A stretch of 64,000 nucleotides of DNA from Acanthacorydalis orientalis (lineage: Eukaryota > Arthropoda > Insecta > Megaloptera > Corydalidae), in the NCBI GenBank assembly GCA_034766995.1, contig CM068318.1:38756956-38820955 (forward strand), read 5' to 3'. The translations under genes and the position numbers were made by a program. This document shows positions 24,752-36,384 of the stretch, in pieces. Numbering within the stretch: position 1 is the first letter of the stretch; each line of letters begins with the position of its first letter. The notes beneath the pieces were generated by a model. It worked only from the letters and a program-made list of their open reading frames with translations, had not been told where the DNA came from and searched no databases.

Positions 24752-24756
<5 letters not shown>
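24612..24756. mobile_element. Tiny hairpin MITE between TA arrays
   Basis: ACTGAACGAC near the left edge (24620) has its inverse GTCGTTCAGT near the right edge (24736). The centre holds a perfect 9-base-arm hairpin CCAGGCTTCGTGAAGCCTGG (24671-24690). Both sides run into TA arrays, consistent with a TA target. It is much more GC-rich than its surroundings. No second full copy is present in the window. Confidence 0.4.
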
Positions 24757-24817
<61 letters not shown>

Positions 24818-24828
24818 ATATATATATC

Positions 24829-24870
<42 letters not shown>
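24754..24870. repeat. (TA)n microsatellite
   Basis: Nearly 60 TA units with CTATA and CATA interruptions. Confidence 0.9.
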
Positions 24871-24875
<5 letters not shown>

Positions 24876-25694
24876 ATGTTTAAAATTAATCAATTTAAGA
24901 TCTACAAAAATTCTTCTTTATATAGTGTATTTATTAATTTTTCTACACAATTCCTTTAAAATTATCTATACTTAATTCACTATTGAACTTCTAGATTCCG
25001 ATCGGGTTAATCTTTTTTTTGCTTTTTCGTGCAGCCAGTATTGTATAATATTAATGTCTTCTCATCAGAAATGAACTTTTGTTTTCCTATTTTTTTAATA
25101 CCTAAATAGGCTGAAATCACTTGACGCTGAATCGGTAATATATAGAGAGTGGTGCAGGAACTTAAAACTTATAGTTTTCTCCACCTCATATGGGTAATAC
25201 AAAAAGCAATGTATTCTGATCTGTCTTTTGAGCTTTTGAACCAACTATCATATAGTATATAGACAAGATTCTACATATTTGCGCTACAGAGATGATGAAA
25301 TTGGCATCTTAATGCACATAAGTTACAATAAAAAAAAATAATCAATTATTGAATATTTTCGATTACAAAATGTTATGGTTTATGGAATCAGTGAAAAATT
25401 CATTCGTGAAATAAGATGATTCACCATATGAAGCAACAGTTGAGTTTTATTGAAAGGGATAGAAGAAAGGCCCTTTTATGAGTGCACACGGATTTTATAT
25501 ATATATATACGTTTTGAAAGGGTAGAAATAACACATGTACTTATTTCAGTTGTCAATTGATGAATACCTCTTCGTTGTCGTAGATAATAATATTTAATTT
25601 TTCTCAGCATGGTTAAATCTAATTATGTTCAAAAATATTGTAATATGTATTTTTTAACTTACTCTTGTTTTGCAGCATTAAAGAAAGAATTTAA

Positions 25695-25697
<3 letters not shown>
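24871..25697. other. AT-rich DNA, nothing recognised
   Basis: A faint match to the dispersed repeat (ATCAATTATTGAATATTTTC near 25343) is the only feature. A short TA run lies at 25497-25510. Confidence 0.45.
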
Positions 25698-25742
<45 letters not shown>

Positions 25743-25785
25743 ATTTATATATATATTTATATATATATACATATATATTTAAATT

Positions 25786-25872
<87 letters not shown>

Positions 25873-25909
25873 TTGTATTAACAATCTGAATTCTATAAAT
25901 TACTATATA

Positions 25910-25942
<33 letters not shown>
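25698..25942. repeat. Long compound (TA)n array
   Basis: TA arrays at 25698-25869 and 25903-25942 are separated by about 33 bases of ordinary sequence. Open frames here encode only Tyr-Ile repeats and are not genes. Confidence 0.92.
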
Positions 25943-26734
25943 GAATAGGAAAATAGTAAAATCAAACAAAGAAGAGAAACTAGAAATGAGCATTAGAAAG
26001 ACTAATAAAGTTCAAGTTATATTTTCAGAACAAACAGCAGTTAAAGCAAGATAGAGTTATAAAACTAAAGTATAAATAAAATTTCAGTATTAAAATTGTT
26101 CGTAATAAAGATAGGAATTGAATTTAACTAATAACGCGAAATCATTAAATAAAAAGAAAAGATAAGTAGTTACACAACAATATATTGTATTTATTAGTAA
26201 ACGAACTTGTTGTTTAATTGCTTTACAAATCAGTTAGCAAGTTTACTCAATGAGAAACACTTCTGTTCCTGTAATAACAGTAAAATAAAAAAGTTTATGG
26301 AAAAATCGTATAGTCTAAGTGTTTGTTAGAAATGTTTTACTTTCATTGCTAAACAAAATAGTAAAAAGTTTATATTGTTTAAAGATCAATATCTGTGTTT
26401 TGTTTCTAGTTGATTGAGAATGTATTCAGACAAGTTTGGTATTTGAAAATAATAATAAAGTGCGGAATATTGTTTGTTAATTATTTATCATTTTCAGATC
26501 TACCATATTTAATAACAAGTTAGATATAGTTTTTTTTTGTAATCTACTGTAAATTATTTTTCATGATTTACAAAAAAGATCAACTATTATTTTATAATTT
26601 ATGCAGGAAATATTTAGATATTTTTTTATTATTAATAATTTATGTAAAACGGATATAGTCAATTATTTATAAACATTTGCACCTCTAATATTATGCTTAT
26701 AAGAACACGAATAAGTTGAATGATTATGTGTATA
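25943..26734. other. AT-rich DNA, nothing recognised
   Basis: No repeats, open frames or transposon ends are recognised. Confidence 0.5.
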
Positions 26735-26741
26735 CACACAA

Positions 26742-26829
<88 letters not shown>

Positions 26830-26830
26830 A
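26735..26830. repeat. Palindromic (CA)n(TA)n(TG)n microsatellite
   Basis: CA units (26735-26756) pass into about 25 TA units and then TG units (26807-26829). The whole array is its own inverse and could extrude as a cruciform. Confidence 0.93.
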
Positions 26831-27521
26831 TAATGGGACGTGAATAATATAAATTACAAATTCAATAACTTGTTCAAACAAATGTTATACATAAACGAGT
26901 TGCCGTTTCGCAAAGGCATCCATTTCGCATTTATATATTAATTTTATTCATTCTCTCGGAATCTGTACCACCGCACCTGTGCTCATTCACTGCAGTATCT
27001 TTCTATATTATTTTCTTCAACAGTTACATTTCAGTTGAACATACTTTTCAGTTAAATAACAATGTATTTTACGATACAGACATACTGTACACGTTCTTGG
27101 AAATAATGTAGATGATTTCAGATTATATGATCTTTAAAATTCGTTTCAATATTTGAATGTCTATGGAATACGCCGATAAAACATCTTCAACGAACTGAAT
27201 CAATATTCATAAATTGTTTAATAGTTTTTAGTCGAAAAGAATAATTATTTGATTATGAATGTTCTTGTAATATAAACTATCTGAACTGGGTTCGTTACCG
27301 TATACAATATCAAAAAATATTTTTTTAATGTGTTTTTGTGAATGTTAATTTATTGATTTTCGGTATTTTATGAAGCGGTTGATATTTATAGTCGACTTTC
27401 TATTAAAACATTTAATAGTAAAAATAAATGCAGGCATATAGTGTAGAAAATCAATGAATAAACCAGCCTCTGTTCTGTTTTTTCAAAAAAAAGGTAGAGG
27501 AACAGAAAAATAGAAAAGATT
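26831..27521. other. AT-rich DNA, nothing recognised
   Basis: The patch 26890-27010 is slightly more balanced. No gene or repeat is recognised. Confidence 0.45.
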
Positions 27522-27542
27522 ACATATATATATATATATATA
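27522..27542. repeat. (TA)n array, left part split by mariner
   Basis: The array stops at the mariner terminus, and TA repeats resume at 29519 beyond the other terminus. Confidence 0.85.
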
Positions 27543-29514
27543 TTTGATTGGTGCAAAAATAATTGCGGTTTCTACCTATTGAGTGTAAAGACGCATATAT
27601 TAGTTAAAATTAAAAATTATTAATCAAAATAAAGACCACTGTTCTGTACACATTTCTCCCAAAGGGAAACAAATTTGTTTATTCCTACAAGATAGATTTC
27701 TGGAGTTCTGGAATTAACGAATTCATCGAAAGCGCTTTGAGTTGTTGCTTGATCTTTGAAAACCTTGTCTCATAGGAAATTACTCAAATTTTTAAAAAAA
27801 TGATGCTGTCGGAGACAGGTCCGGAGAATAATGTGGGCGAGGTAAGGTTTCATAACCTAGTTCATTTAATTTTCTTTAAGTCATTTGTGAGACGTGTGGT
27901 TGGGCATTGTCATGAAGAAGAATCGGTCCTCTTCTATTGACTAATGCTGGCTGTAAACGATGCAACTTTATATGCATTTTTTCAATTTCCTGATAATGTT
28001 TTCCTGCTGTTATTGTTTCATCAAATTTTCAGTAATTATAGTGAATGATGCCACTTGCCGACCACCAAACAGTGACCATTATCTTTTTTTCATGAAGTTT
28101 CGGTTTAGGAAACTGTTTTGGTGCTTCTTTCCAGTCAAGCTACTGTGATGAACGTTTCCAATTGTTGTAGAAAATCCATTATTCATCACATGTAACAATG
28201 CGATTAAGAAAGAGATCATTTCTGTTACGCAAAAGAACCGTAGTGCAGACTTCGTACCACCGAGTTGCTTGATGTCCGTTTAGTTCATACGGCATCCATT
28301 TATCCATCTTTTTGTTTTTCCAATTAAACTCAAATGTAGAACAACTGTTAAATGATCAACATTGAGTTCTCCTGCCACATCTCGTGTTATCTTACATGAG
28401 TTCGCTTCAATAATAGATCTTAATCAATAATCTCTCCAGTAATAGTTCTTAAATCATTATTGTCTATAGCTGACGGACGTCCACGACCCTCATCATCATC
28501 AAGACTTTCATTTTAATTACGATTTTTTTAGAACCAGTGTTGAACTGTAAGTTCACTAATTGATTCTTCACCAAAAACAAATTTGATATTTCGAGCAGTT
28601 TATAAAGCTTTATGGTCTCAATTGAAACTCATACAATAAAATCGCGCGAATATGCTTTTTTCCAATGACTAATTTAAGAGGTTATATTAGACAATACTAA
28701 GGAATGAAAAAAACAAACATAAGATGAAATCAGTAGTACTAATTTCATCGTCTACAATGATATATCACATGACTATATCAAAAGATAACGGTAAATAGAA
28801 ATATCGACGACAAACTTAAGACATTGCCGACGGGTAACGAGAATTCTCGTTTTGCGACAAGTGTGCGATTTATTGATAGTTACACCCGATTAACATCTAA
28901 TTTAAACAGATTAATAAAAATTCAACCGTTTTGAACCACTTCCCTTTAAAATTTCAAGAACTTTATAGACTAGAACATGAGATTTCTTTAGATGAAGATG
29001 TGATTTCTTAGAGAAAAAGATTATTTTTTAGAACGTATAATCCGTCTAAAATTATAAAATATGGGTTGCTGGCACGGGGCTGTGTGCGAAAATAAATTTG
29101 GATATGTAATTAATCTTGTAATATACTCTGGAGAAAGTAAAAGATTACAAAAGATCATGTTGTCTGTTCTGCAACCGGTGTTGGATAAATGGGACCGTGA
29201 GGGCATGACACACGGTAAACTATATTTGGTAAAGAGCAAAACAATATATTTTCAAATTCTGTGAAATTCCGTTACAAATAGGGAGCTGTTTTACCAAATA
29301 TCACACTAAAAATAATACCATTGTTACTTATGTACCATTCCTGAAAATTTCAATAAAATATCTTAATTACTAAAAAAATATCGCAGTTTTAATTAAACTT
29401 GTTGAAATATTTTTCTATTATTAAAATCCCCCGACGTATAGGAAAATTTTAGCAAAAAATTACCCGTCGTCAATGCGTTAAAATGAAAAAAACCGCAATT
29501 ATTTTTGCACCAAC

Positions 29515-29519
<5 letters not shown>
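27543..29519 (-). mobile_element. Full-length dead mariner, host of piggyBac 3
   Basis: The ends are GATTGGTGCAAAAATAATTG and its inverse (CAATTATTTTTGCACCAACC), the classic terminus of cecropia/irritans-type mariners. Both junctions lie in one TA array. The transposase runs on the minus strand from about 28690 to 27615. Visible blocks are HTH-region sequence RGRPSAIDNNDLR, then CDE with a stop before WIFYNN (first Asp), LLHDNAQPHVS (second Asp), YSPDLSPT (third Asp), and C-terminal LWEKCVQNSGLYFD. Several stops and frameshifts make it a pseudogene. Without the 658-base piggyBac insertion the element would be about 1.3 kb, the normal size. Confidence 0.93.
28820..29477 (+). mobile_element. 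piggyBac-like element 3, nested in mariner
   Basis: TTAA flanks the insertion at 28816-28819 and 29478-29481. The ends GACATTGCCGACGGGTAAC and CGCATTGACGACGGGTAAT are inverted copies. The interior keeps only a middle piece of a piggyBac transposase on the plus strand, about 29036-29240: YNPSKIIKYG, then after a frameshift CENKFGYVINLVIYSGE, which corresponds to the segment around the second catalytic Asp region. N- and C-terminal parts are absent, the reverse of elements 1, 2 and 4. Confidence 0.88.

Positions 29520-29563
<44 letters not shown>
29519..29563. repeat. (TA)n array, right part split by mariner
   Basis: Continuation of the array at 27522-27542 beyond the mariner. Confidence 0.88.
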
Positions 29564-29568
<5 letters not shown>

Positions 29569-30085
29569 TTATAAAATGGTATTCCTGCGTAAAATATCTT
29601 CAAAGACAAGGTAGACACGCATTTAATTAGTACTGTCAAAAAATTCAAGGAACGGGCTGTCTAATTCGTGACGATACATTTTTTTTTTACATTTCAATAC
29701 TGAAAGCAGACACCAGAGTGTAACGACGCTAGTGGCTGCTCCCGCTTTAATTTATGACAATTATTCAACCTTGCCGCCGATCTGAATTTTAAATGGCTCG
29801 GCTTGCCGTTCCGTACATTCCCCCTAATACCATTTCTCGTCGTCGACAATGCCAAACATTCACAGTCTCTCCATTATAAAAACTACCCTCGCCATTCATT
29901 TCTGTTGATGACAATTTGTTACGTTTTGAATTATTTTAAGGGTATTACTGTTTCTATGGACCGTTACTTAAATCCTTTAATGAAATTTTCAATTAATAAG
30001 TCACGTGTAGCATTCACATTTGTGATATTTTATAGCTGACTTTGTACGAAGAGAAGATTGTAATAAATTTTACATATTTGTCGTG

Positions 30086-30142
<57 letters not shown>

Positions 30143-31023
30143 AAATAAATTAGACAGGGAAAATATTACATATTTGAAGGAAATAATCGTGTTCATCGCC
30201 CATTAACAGTGATTTTTAATTAAGAATTCCATAAATACTTTAATATGAAAATACTATTTGAATAGATTTGTTTTCAATGTAACAAAGTTTTGTGCCAAAT
30301 GTTCTATTTTCAATCTGTCTTGATTAATAATATATTTCACATTATTCGAGGAAAATATTTAATAACTTTTTTATATTTAAGATCTTCGTATTATTCGTTT
30401 TTTCTTTTTTAAATGTATTAGTATAAAACTTTGGCATAAACAACTTTGTAATGATAAAAAGAACAAGGAATTGTAGTAATTGTTTATAGAGTTTTGAAAC
30501 TGTTTAACTATAAGAAAGAGTACCTTTTTTATTTAAATATATTTATAACAACAAGTTTGTTATAAAAAGAATTATCAAGTCTGTTATAGAGATATTTAAT
30601 AAGCTTGCTAGAAGGTATATACTTTTGTCGATTTATATAAATAAACTTCATTTTTATTCATGAATCATTATCACAAACACCATATTCTGTTCTTTATAAA
30701 AATTGTAAACAATTTCTTATTGTGTTTTTTTATCGTTTATGGGTGATCCCATGAAGATGTACATTTGAAGTTAAGGTGTATAACAGTTAATATAAGGTGT
30801 ATATGCAGTTATGTGTGAGCAACTGGTGAACATTTTCAAAAGGGAAATTATGCTGTGCATGAAGCTGTGATTACTTGAAAAAAGATTTGATTCATAATGC
30901 TGTACTATGTTTATATTTTTTGTACACTGTATATCAGATAATTAATATATATTTCTCTGTAGGGCTATACCACCAGCTGTAGATCAAAACATATTTGAAT
31001 ATAAGGCATTTTATTCATAAAGA
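29564..31023. other. Balanced island, then AT-rich DNA
   Basis: The part 29590-29960 has high sequence complexity and CpG (CTTGCCGCCGATCTGAATTT near 29771), plus homeodomain-like TTTATGAC and AATTAT sites. It lacks transposon matches and is a candidate enhancer. A TA array lies at 30089-30139. Nothing is recognised in 30140-31023. Confidence 0.4.
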
Positions 31024-31026
31024 ATA

Positions 31027-31123
<97 letters not shown>

Positions 31124-31126
31124 AAA
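31024..31126. repeat. (TA)n microsatellite
   Basis: About 50 units with two TATG and one ATTA interruption. Confidence 0.9.
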
Positions 31127-31329
31127 TTAAATTATTTATATTCAATAAATTTGTAAAGAAATAAAAATAGGTAGATTTTTTCTTTTCGATCGTATGAGTG
31201 TCGAAAAAATTAAAATCATTGATTAAATTCATTGTTTGTTGTATTCACAGTAACAACAGTTAATTTGTAGTGGTTATAATTATGTTGTCATGATGGTATT
31301 CATTCATTATGATCATCAGAGTGTCTGTT

Positions 31330-31800
31330 TGTCACAACTAGTTTCGGTACGTATACCACCTTCAGGTAGACCATAAGAGCAACACATTAATGGGATCACA
31401 GGTATAAAAACAAACAATTAGAATATTGATAAACTGGTCGATATTTTTTTTATTAGAAATATGTTTTAATAGTAGTACTAGAACTGTTCATATTTGTTCT
31501 GTTTTTTTTTTTTTACATTGTATTTGACTACTTTCATCCTTTATTAATGATATAAGTAGTAGTTATTAACAAGGGCGATATGGCATCTTCTAGGGAGAGT
31601 AAAAAATGTTAAAAGATGTTAGACTTATTATGTTGTTTATGAAGGGGGAGGGCACTGGCATCTAATAGATGATAATACTATCAACTGGATGCTATTGTAA
31701 CCCTCTAGAGGACCATTTTACTTTTAACAAATTTAGAGATAAGTACTCGTATACTTAATTTTCACAAATCTTTTCTCATCAACATTCATCATTTTTTCAT
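31330..31800 (-). repeat. Interspersed repeat with hammerhead-like core, copy 1
   Basis: This stretch is an inverted match to 36385-36870. The best block, AACCCTCTAGAGGACCATTT near 31698-31717, has the inverse of CCTCTGGAGGGTTAC in the other copy, and similarity continues for about 200 bases. About 220 bases away, on the minus strand, is CCTGAAGGTGGTATACGTAC followed by CGAAACTAGT (31345-31375). This resembles a hammerhead ribozyme core (CUGANGA, stem II, GAAA) with a GGTA/TACC stem II closed by TACG. Such cores are known in Penelope-like retroelement terminal repeats. No reverse transcriptase is seen, so that class is only suggested. Confidence 0.45.
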
Positions 31801-32449
31801 CATTCTTTTTGACGTCAGAAATTAAAACACTTTCTGATTAAAAATGGTGTGAAATGTAATGAATTATTAATAATCATTTTAATTGCTGTTTATGAGTATA
31901 TTGATGTCCATTTTAACATATTCAGAACACTCTGATATAGAAATTTCTCCGAAAAATACAGATTTGTCTTCTTTTTTTAATTTCATAATGACAGTCCCTA
32001 GGGATTGGACTCGCCTAAACGGAAAGATCAGTTCCGGTCCCCAGACACCGGCGTAGCGCTTAACGTGTCATCGAAATGCGTACACAGATCAATTAATCAA
32101 TAAATCGATAATGATTTCGTTATAAATATTTTTGTTGTTTGTGAGATGAAAAAAGTCATTTGCGAAAGTGAATTTGCTATATTGTCAGAACTGTATTGTG
32201 AAGAATAAATAAATTAGACAAATAGCAGAGAGAACAAGAATGTCTTTACATTTATTTGTTCAGGAAATGAGAATGTAATCAAGAAATATTGAAACCAATT
32301 TCAAAATTACATGGTTGTAGTATAGTAGTAGTTATTATAATAATAGTAATTTAGAAAATTTATAGTTACACAAATATGATACGAACTTTGTTAATACAAA
32401 TATGGATTAAAGTGATATTAATTTCAAGTGAATAAAGAGGTCGATACAA
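31801..32449. other. AT-rich DNA with a dispersed-repeat fragment
   Basis: GAAAGTGAATTTGCTATATT near 32166 matches a block of the dispersed repeat at 17641. A balanced patch at 31990-32085 holds no identifiable gene. Confidence 0.4.
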
Positions 32450-33215
32450 AATGTTTGTTACAGAAGGAGGGCATTAGGTTTGATAGAATAAAAAAGTACT
32501 ACAATGGAGTATTAATCTAACTGAAGATGGTACAAGAATTAAAGTCGATCTTATTGAAAATACAAGTCGAGTAACATAACGATGAGTTGTAAATAATTTC
32601 ACATATCTTGGCTCAAACATCACCAGTGAAGATGAAGAATCTCAAGAAATTCAAAAACGAATAGTAGCAGAAAATAGAACATATTTCATGCTATTGCCAA
32701 TAATGAAATTCAAAAATATGCATACGAAGACCAAAATCCTATTATATAAAACTCTCATCCGTACTGTCATATTTTATGGAAGTGAAGTGTGGATCATGCC
32801 AGCTAAGAACGCAGAAATGTTGGACACCGTCGAAAGAAGAATGTTGAGAAAGATATTAGGGGAAATAAACGATGAAGGTATATTGATAATACGCTACAAC
32901 TTTGAATTATATAAATTCTGCAAGGAACCAAAATTATCGGTCTTTATAAAAACGCCCCGCTTGCGATAGGCAGATCACACCGAACGGATTCCGGTCTCAA
33001 AGGTACTAAAGACTTGGATGGACAACTAGGCTGGAAGACCTGTGGGAAAACCAAGACTCAGATGGATAGACAATGTAGAGCAGGATGCAGTGGAACTATT
33101 GAGACTAAAGAAATGGAGGACTGACAGAGAGAGGGATGTCTGGAGGCAGAAAATTGAGGAGGCCAACGATCGGTTTGGGCTGTCGTGCTGTCAAAGAAGA
33201 ACTTAACGATAAATA
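32450..33215 (+). mobile_element. LINE 3' end remnant 2
   Basis: On the plus strand the end of a non-LTR retrotransposon ORF2 is readable: YLGSNITSEDEESQEIQKRI at about 32605-32663, YGSEVWIMPAKNAEMLD near 32776-32826, RRMLRKILGE, then after a frameshift GRPVGKPRLRWIDNVEQDAV at 33035-33095 and FGLSCC at the end. The segment 32688-32969 is open for 93 codons. The 5' part of the element is missing, so this is a truncated copy. It is of a different subfamily from the LINE at 390-1262. Confidence 0.82.
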
Positions 33216-33411
33216 TTTGAAAATAACAATACAAAAATGGTTATATAAGAGCGAAAAAATATTTATACTTGTGCTATTATTAATATTTATTATTGTTACA
33301 AAACAATTTTAAACTGTACTTTTATTTGAATGAAAACTAATTACAGTTTGTTAATTTTATAAAAAGAGTAAAAGTGTAGTGGTTTATTGACAATATCTAT
33401 CTGGATATGTC

Positions 33412-33479
<68 letters not shown>

Positions 33480-34084
33480 CTGTTTTTTTTTTTAAAGTGG
33501 AATAATCCATTTTTGGAAAAAATGAGCTAATGGTAGTTTTAGTCAGATATAGATATCATCTTTTTATATTTATAATCACACTGTCAGTGGTGTACAATAT
33601 CCTCACAAATCAATCAAAAGAAGTTGAACTGTAAATCGTTATCGCAGGAATGTTTTTGTTGAAAGTGGAATAAGTTCATTCATAATAATGATAATTGAAA
33701 AAATACCTTCTAATCGCATTAATTATTAATTATTACGACTTCAGTGTACACTGTCCTTAAAGATTTTACAGCGGATAACAGCTAATGGCTTAAAAACATA
33801 ACATCATAAACAAGATAACGGTGTTATTGCTCAGATGAAGTGACGAGAGGTCATTTTACTCATTTCGTTTAGTATTTCGCAATTCCAACATAAATATAAC
33901 CAAAACCGAAATATAAATAAAATATAAAAACCGAAATATAAAGCTTGCATTGATGTGGTTAAGAACTGTTCAATCATCTGACAATAACATAAACGTTATT
34001 GACCTTAAATTTCGGTTGTCGGGTCATTCATTTCATCCAAACGACAGATTTTGGAGTTGTGGAAACAGTACTAAGGAATAAGGA

Positions 34085-34130
<46 letters not shown>

Positions 34131-34192
34131 TCCTCAAGACTATTATAATGTAATAAAGAATTTCCGAAAAAAATAGATTCCATCTATATGAA
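33216..34192. other. AT-rich DNA with two TA arrays
   Basis: TA arrays are at 33411-33477 and 34085-34130. The patch 33850-34080 is somewhat balanced but featureless. Confidence 0.45.
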
Positions 34193-34552
34193 ATGAAGCG
34201 AGAAGATTTTGTCTCAACCAAATCTCTAGAAGAGGTAACATCAAACAGGAAAAAAAATACGAACGGAGAAATAATACATTGTTTGAAGATATGCTGGATG
34301 AGATTTAAACGGGATGAACCGCACAAAATTTTCTACAAAATCTTTATGGAAGAAAATACACAATTTAAAGTTTTTGATTTATTCGGAAAACGAGGAAGAT
34401 CTAAAACTTTCAGCAAAATTATTATGTTACCACTGTATGCAACTTCAAGACCTATAACAAGAGAGGAATATAGAGATATGATGAGATTACTACCTTACAT
34501 ACCTCCTATTCAGCATAAACACTTCACTATGCTAAGTGTAAAGGAGAAATAA
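34193..34552 (+). CDS. Unrecognised 119-residue open frame
   Basis: This is the longest open frame in the window that is neither low-complexity nor assignable to a known transposase. The protein is basic, with no signal peptide or membrane segment. It has an FKRDEPHKIFYKIF block near residues 58-71, a KRGRSKTF basic patch near 85, and a C-terminal LLPYIPPIQHKHF motif at about residues 100-112. In DNA of this composition a frame this long is unlikely but not impossible by chance. It starts about 60 bases after a TA array and is followed by AATAAA at about 34661. It could be the C-terminal part of a transposon protein family or a terminal host exon; I do not recognise it. The Met chosen is simply the first in frame. 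Confidence 0.4.
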   Translation: MKREDFVSTKSLEEVTSNRKKNTNGEIIHCLKICWMRFKRDEPHKIFYKIFMEENTQFKVFDLFGKRGRSKTFSKIIMLPLYATSRPITREEYRDMMRLLPYIPPIQHKHFTMLSVKEK

Positions 34553-35033
34553 GACTGAAATATGAATAAGTTTGTTATTATTAGTTATCTTAACAAAGTA
34601 ATTTACTTTTCATACTTGTTTATTTATAAATTCATTATAATATAACTGAAATTATTTCTTAATAAACTCGATTATTCGTTTACTTAAATGTCTTCATTTT
34701 AATTATTATTTTTGACATTAAAAAATACATTTCAGAAAAGCGAACTTCAATTAAAATAAAAATTTAAAATTACTATAATCTATATTTTTCATAATTTATT
34801 ATTGAAACTGATATAAGTCCATTTGTAGCTAAAACATCATTTATTTTCTATAAAATTTCTATTAATTATTAATGCATAATAAAATTTAACAAGTTTTTAG
34901 TTCTAAAACCATTACCTGAATTGACTAACGTTTGTCAATATTTTTAAGTTGATTCAAATGCAAGCTCTTAAATATTTCAATGTATGAATAAATGGATTTA
35001 TATCACTTTCAAGAACAACGGCTCATATAAATG

Positions 35034-35088
<55 letters not shown>

Positions 35089-35490
35089 CTACGGCATTGT
35101 ATCTAATTTTGACAAATTAGATACAATACTGTCTGCAGTATTCCGAACGACAAATACAAGAGTCGATTGCTGCTGTTCACACATTTCGCTGACCACATCG
35201 ACGAACAATTATAATAACGACGTCTAAACTCCAAGAGTGGTATTTCTGTCTTCACCTATCCAACCGTTGTGACAATTAACACGGTTCCTATATAATGGAC
35301 GATATCTGTTACCAACTTCGAAAACAAAACGATATACATTCAACCAGATTATATGTCACGATGGAACTTACTGCATCGCACGACCGCATGCTGTTTGTTC
35401 GATTGGAGTTGTATGAGAATAAAATGAATTATCTCTGAAACCAGTTTTACGCTTCAGATATGAAATTAAAAGTTAGTGCATGGTTTAAAA

Positions 35491-35543
<53 letters not shown>

Positions 35544-35544
35544 C

Positions 35545-35604
<60 letters not shown>

Positions 35605-36384
35605 AATTCATGTCATTTTATCAGTGCAAATGTTCCGCTTGAGTAGAATTTTACCGGTCATTCATTAAAACCAGTTATGTACTTCAGATTGCTTCAACAT
35701 CCTGTGTGCATTTTACACACAAACACTTCTTAGACGGATTAATTTTACTTGCAATATATGTCCATATTCATCATTAATCAGTAAAGTTATGTTTGTAACT
35801 AATACGGTAATATCTTCATTAAAGATGATTAAAAACGATCGTTAACGAGTGGTTAACACAATGATAATTGACATATGAACCCGTATCCGGGATTAAAGAA
35901 TATTACGTTTTTTGTTCATCATTCAGTTCGTTTTAGAAGTGTAAATAATTTACAATTGGTTTAATAAAGTCATGAGTTATAGATAAAATTTTATTCGAAA
36001 ATTATAACACTTAATATTTTATACTAAACAATCAAAATTTGTATCGAAAGTAGAGATTTTTCTGTACTTTATCATTTTGATGATGATGGCATTGACATCA
36101 AAATGAGTATAAGCAGCAATTAAAAAAAACAATAACTTTTTATTAAAAATTTTTGTAACTTGTGAGAAAGGAGGGAGATGATCAATTTATGATAAGAAAG
36201 AATCAAAAAGAATAATAAAACATTATTATTTTCGTAAAAGTGTACATAAAACCAAATTGGTTCGTTTATTTTTTTATTAAATATCCACTCTTTTTAAAAA
36301 ATTATATTAATCACCTAAAAAATTAAAAAAATCAATGTTTGCTAAAAATATTTTTTTTAAATGTTTGGAATAACTGGTTTAAAA
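34553..36384. other. Intergenic DNA with TA arrays and a balanced patch
   Basis: TA arrays are at 35037-35086 and 35490-35601. Between them, 35095-35460 is balanced in composition with many CpG and no transposon match, a candidate regulatory island. Elsewhere nothing is recognised. Confidence 0.45.

Noticed and set aside
25698..25942. Open frames on both strands encoding long Tyr-Ile repeats (also in many other TA arrays)
   Set aside because: They are translations of TA microsatellites, which lack stop codons in some frames; they are not genes.
27960..28148. Plus-strand open frame within the mariner
   Set aside because: The minus strand at this place encodes the transposase region between its first and second catalytic Asp; the plus frame is a shadow.
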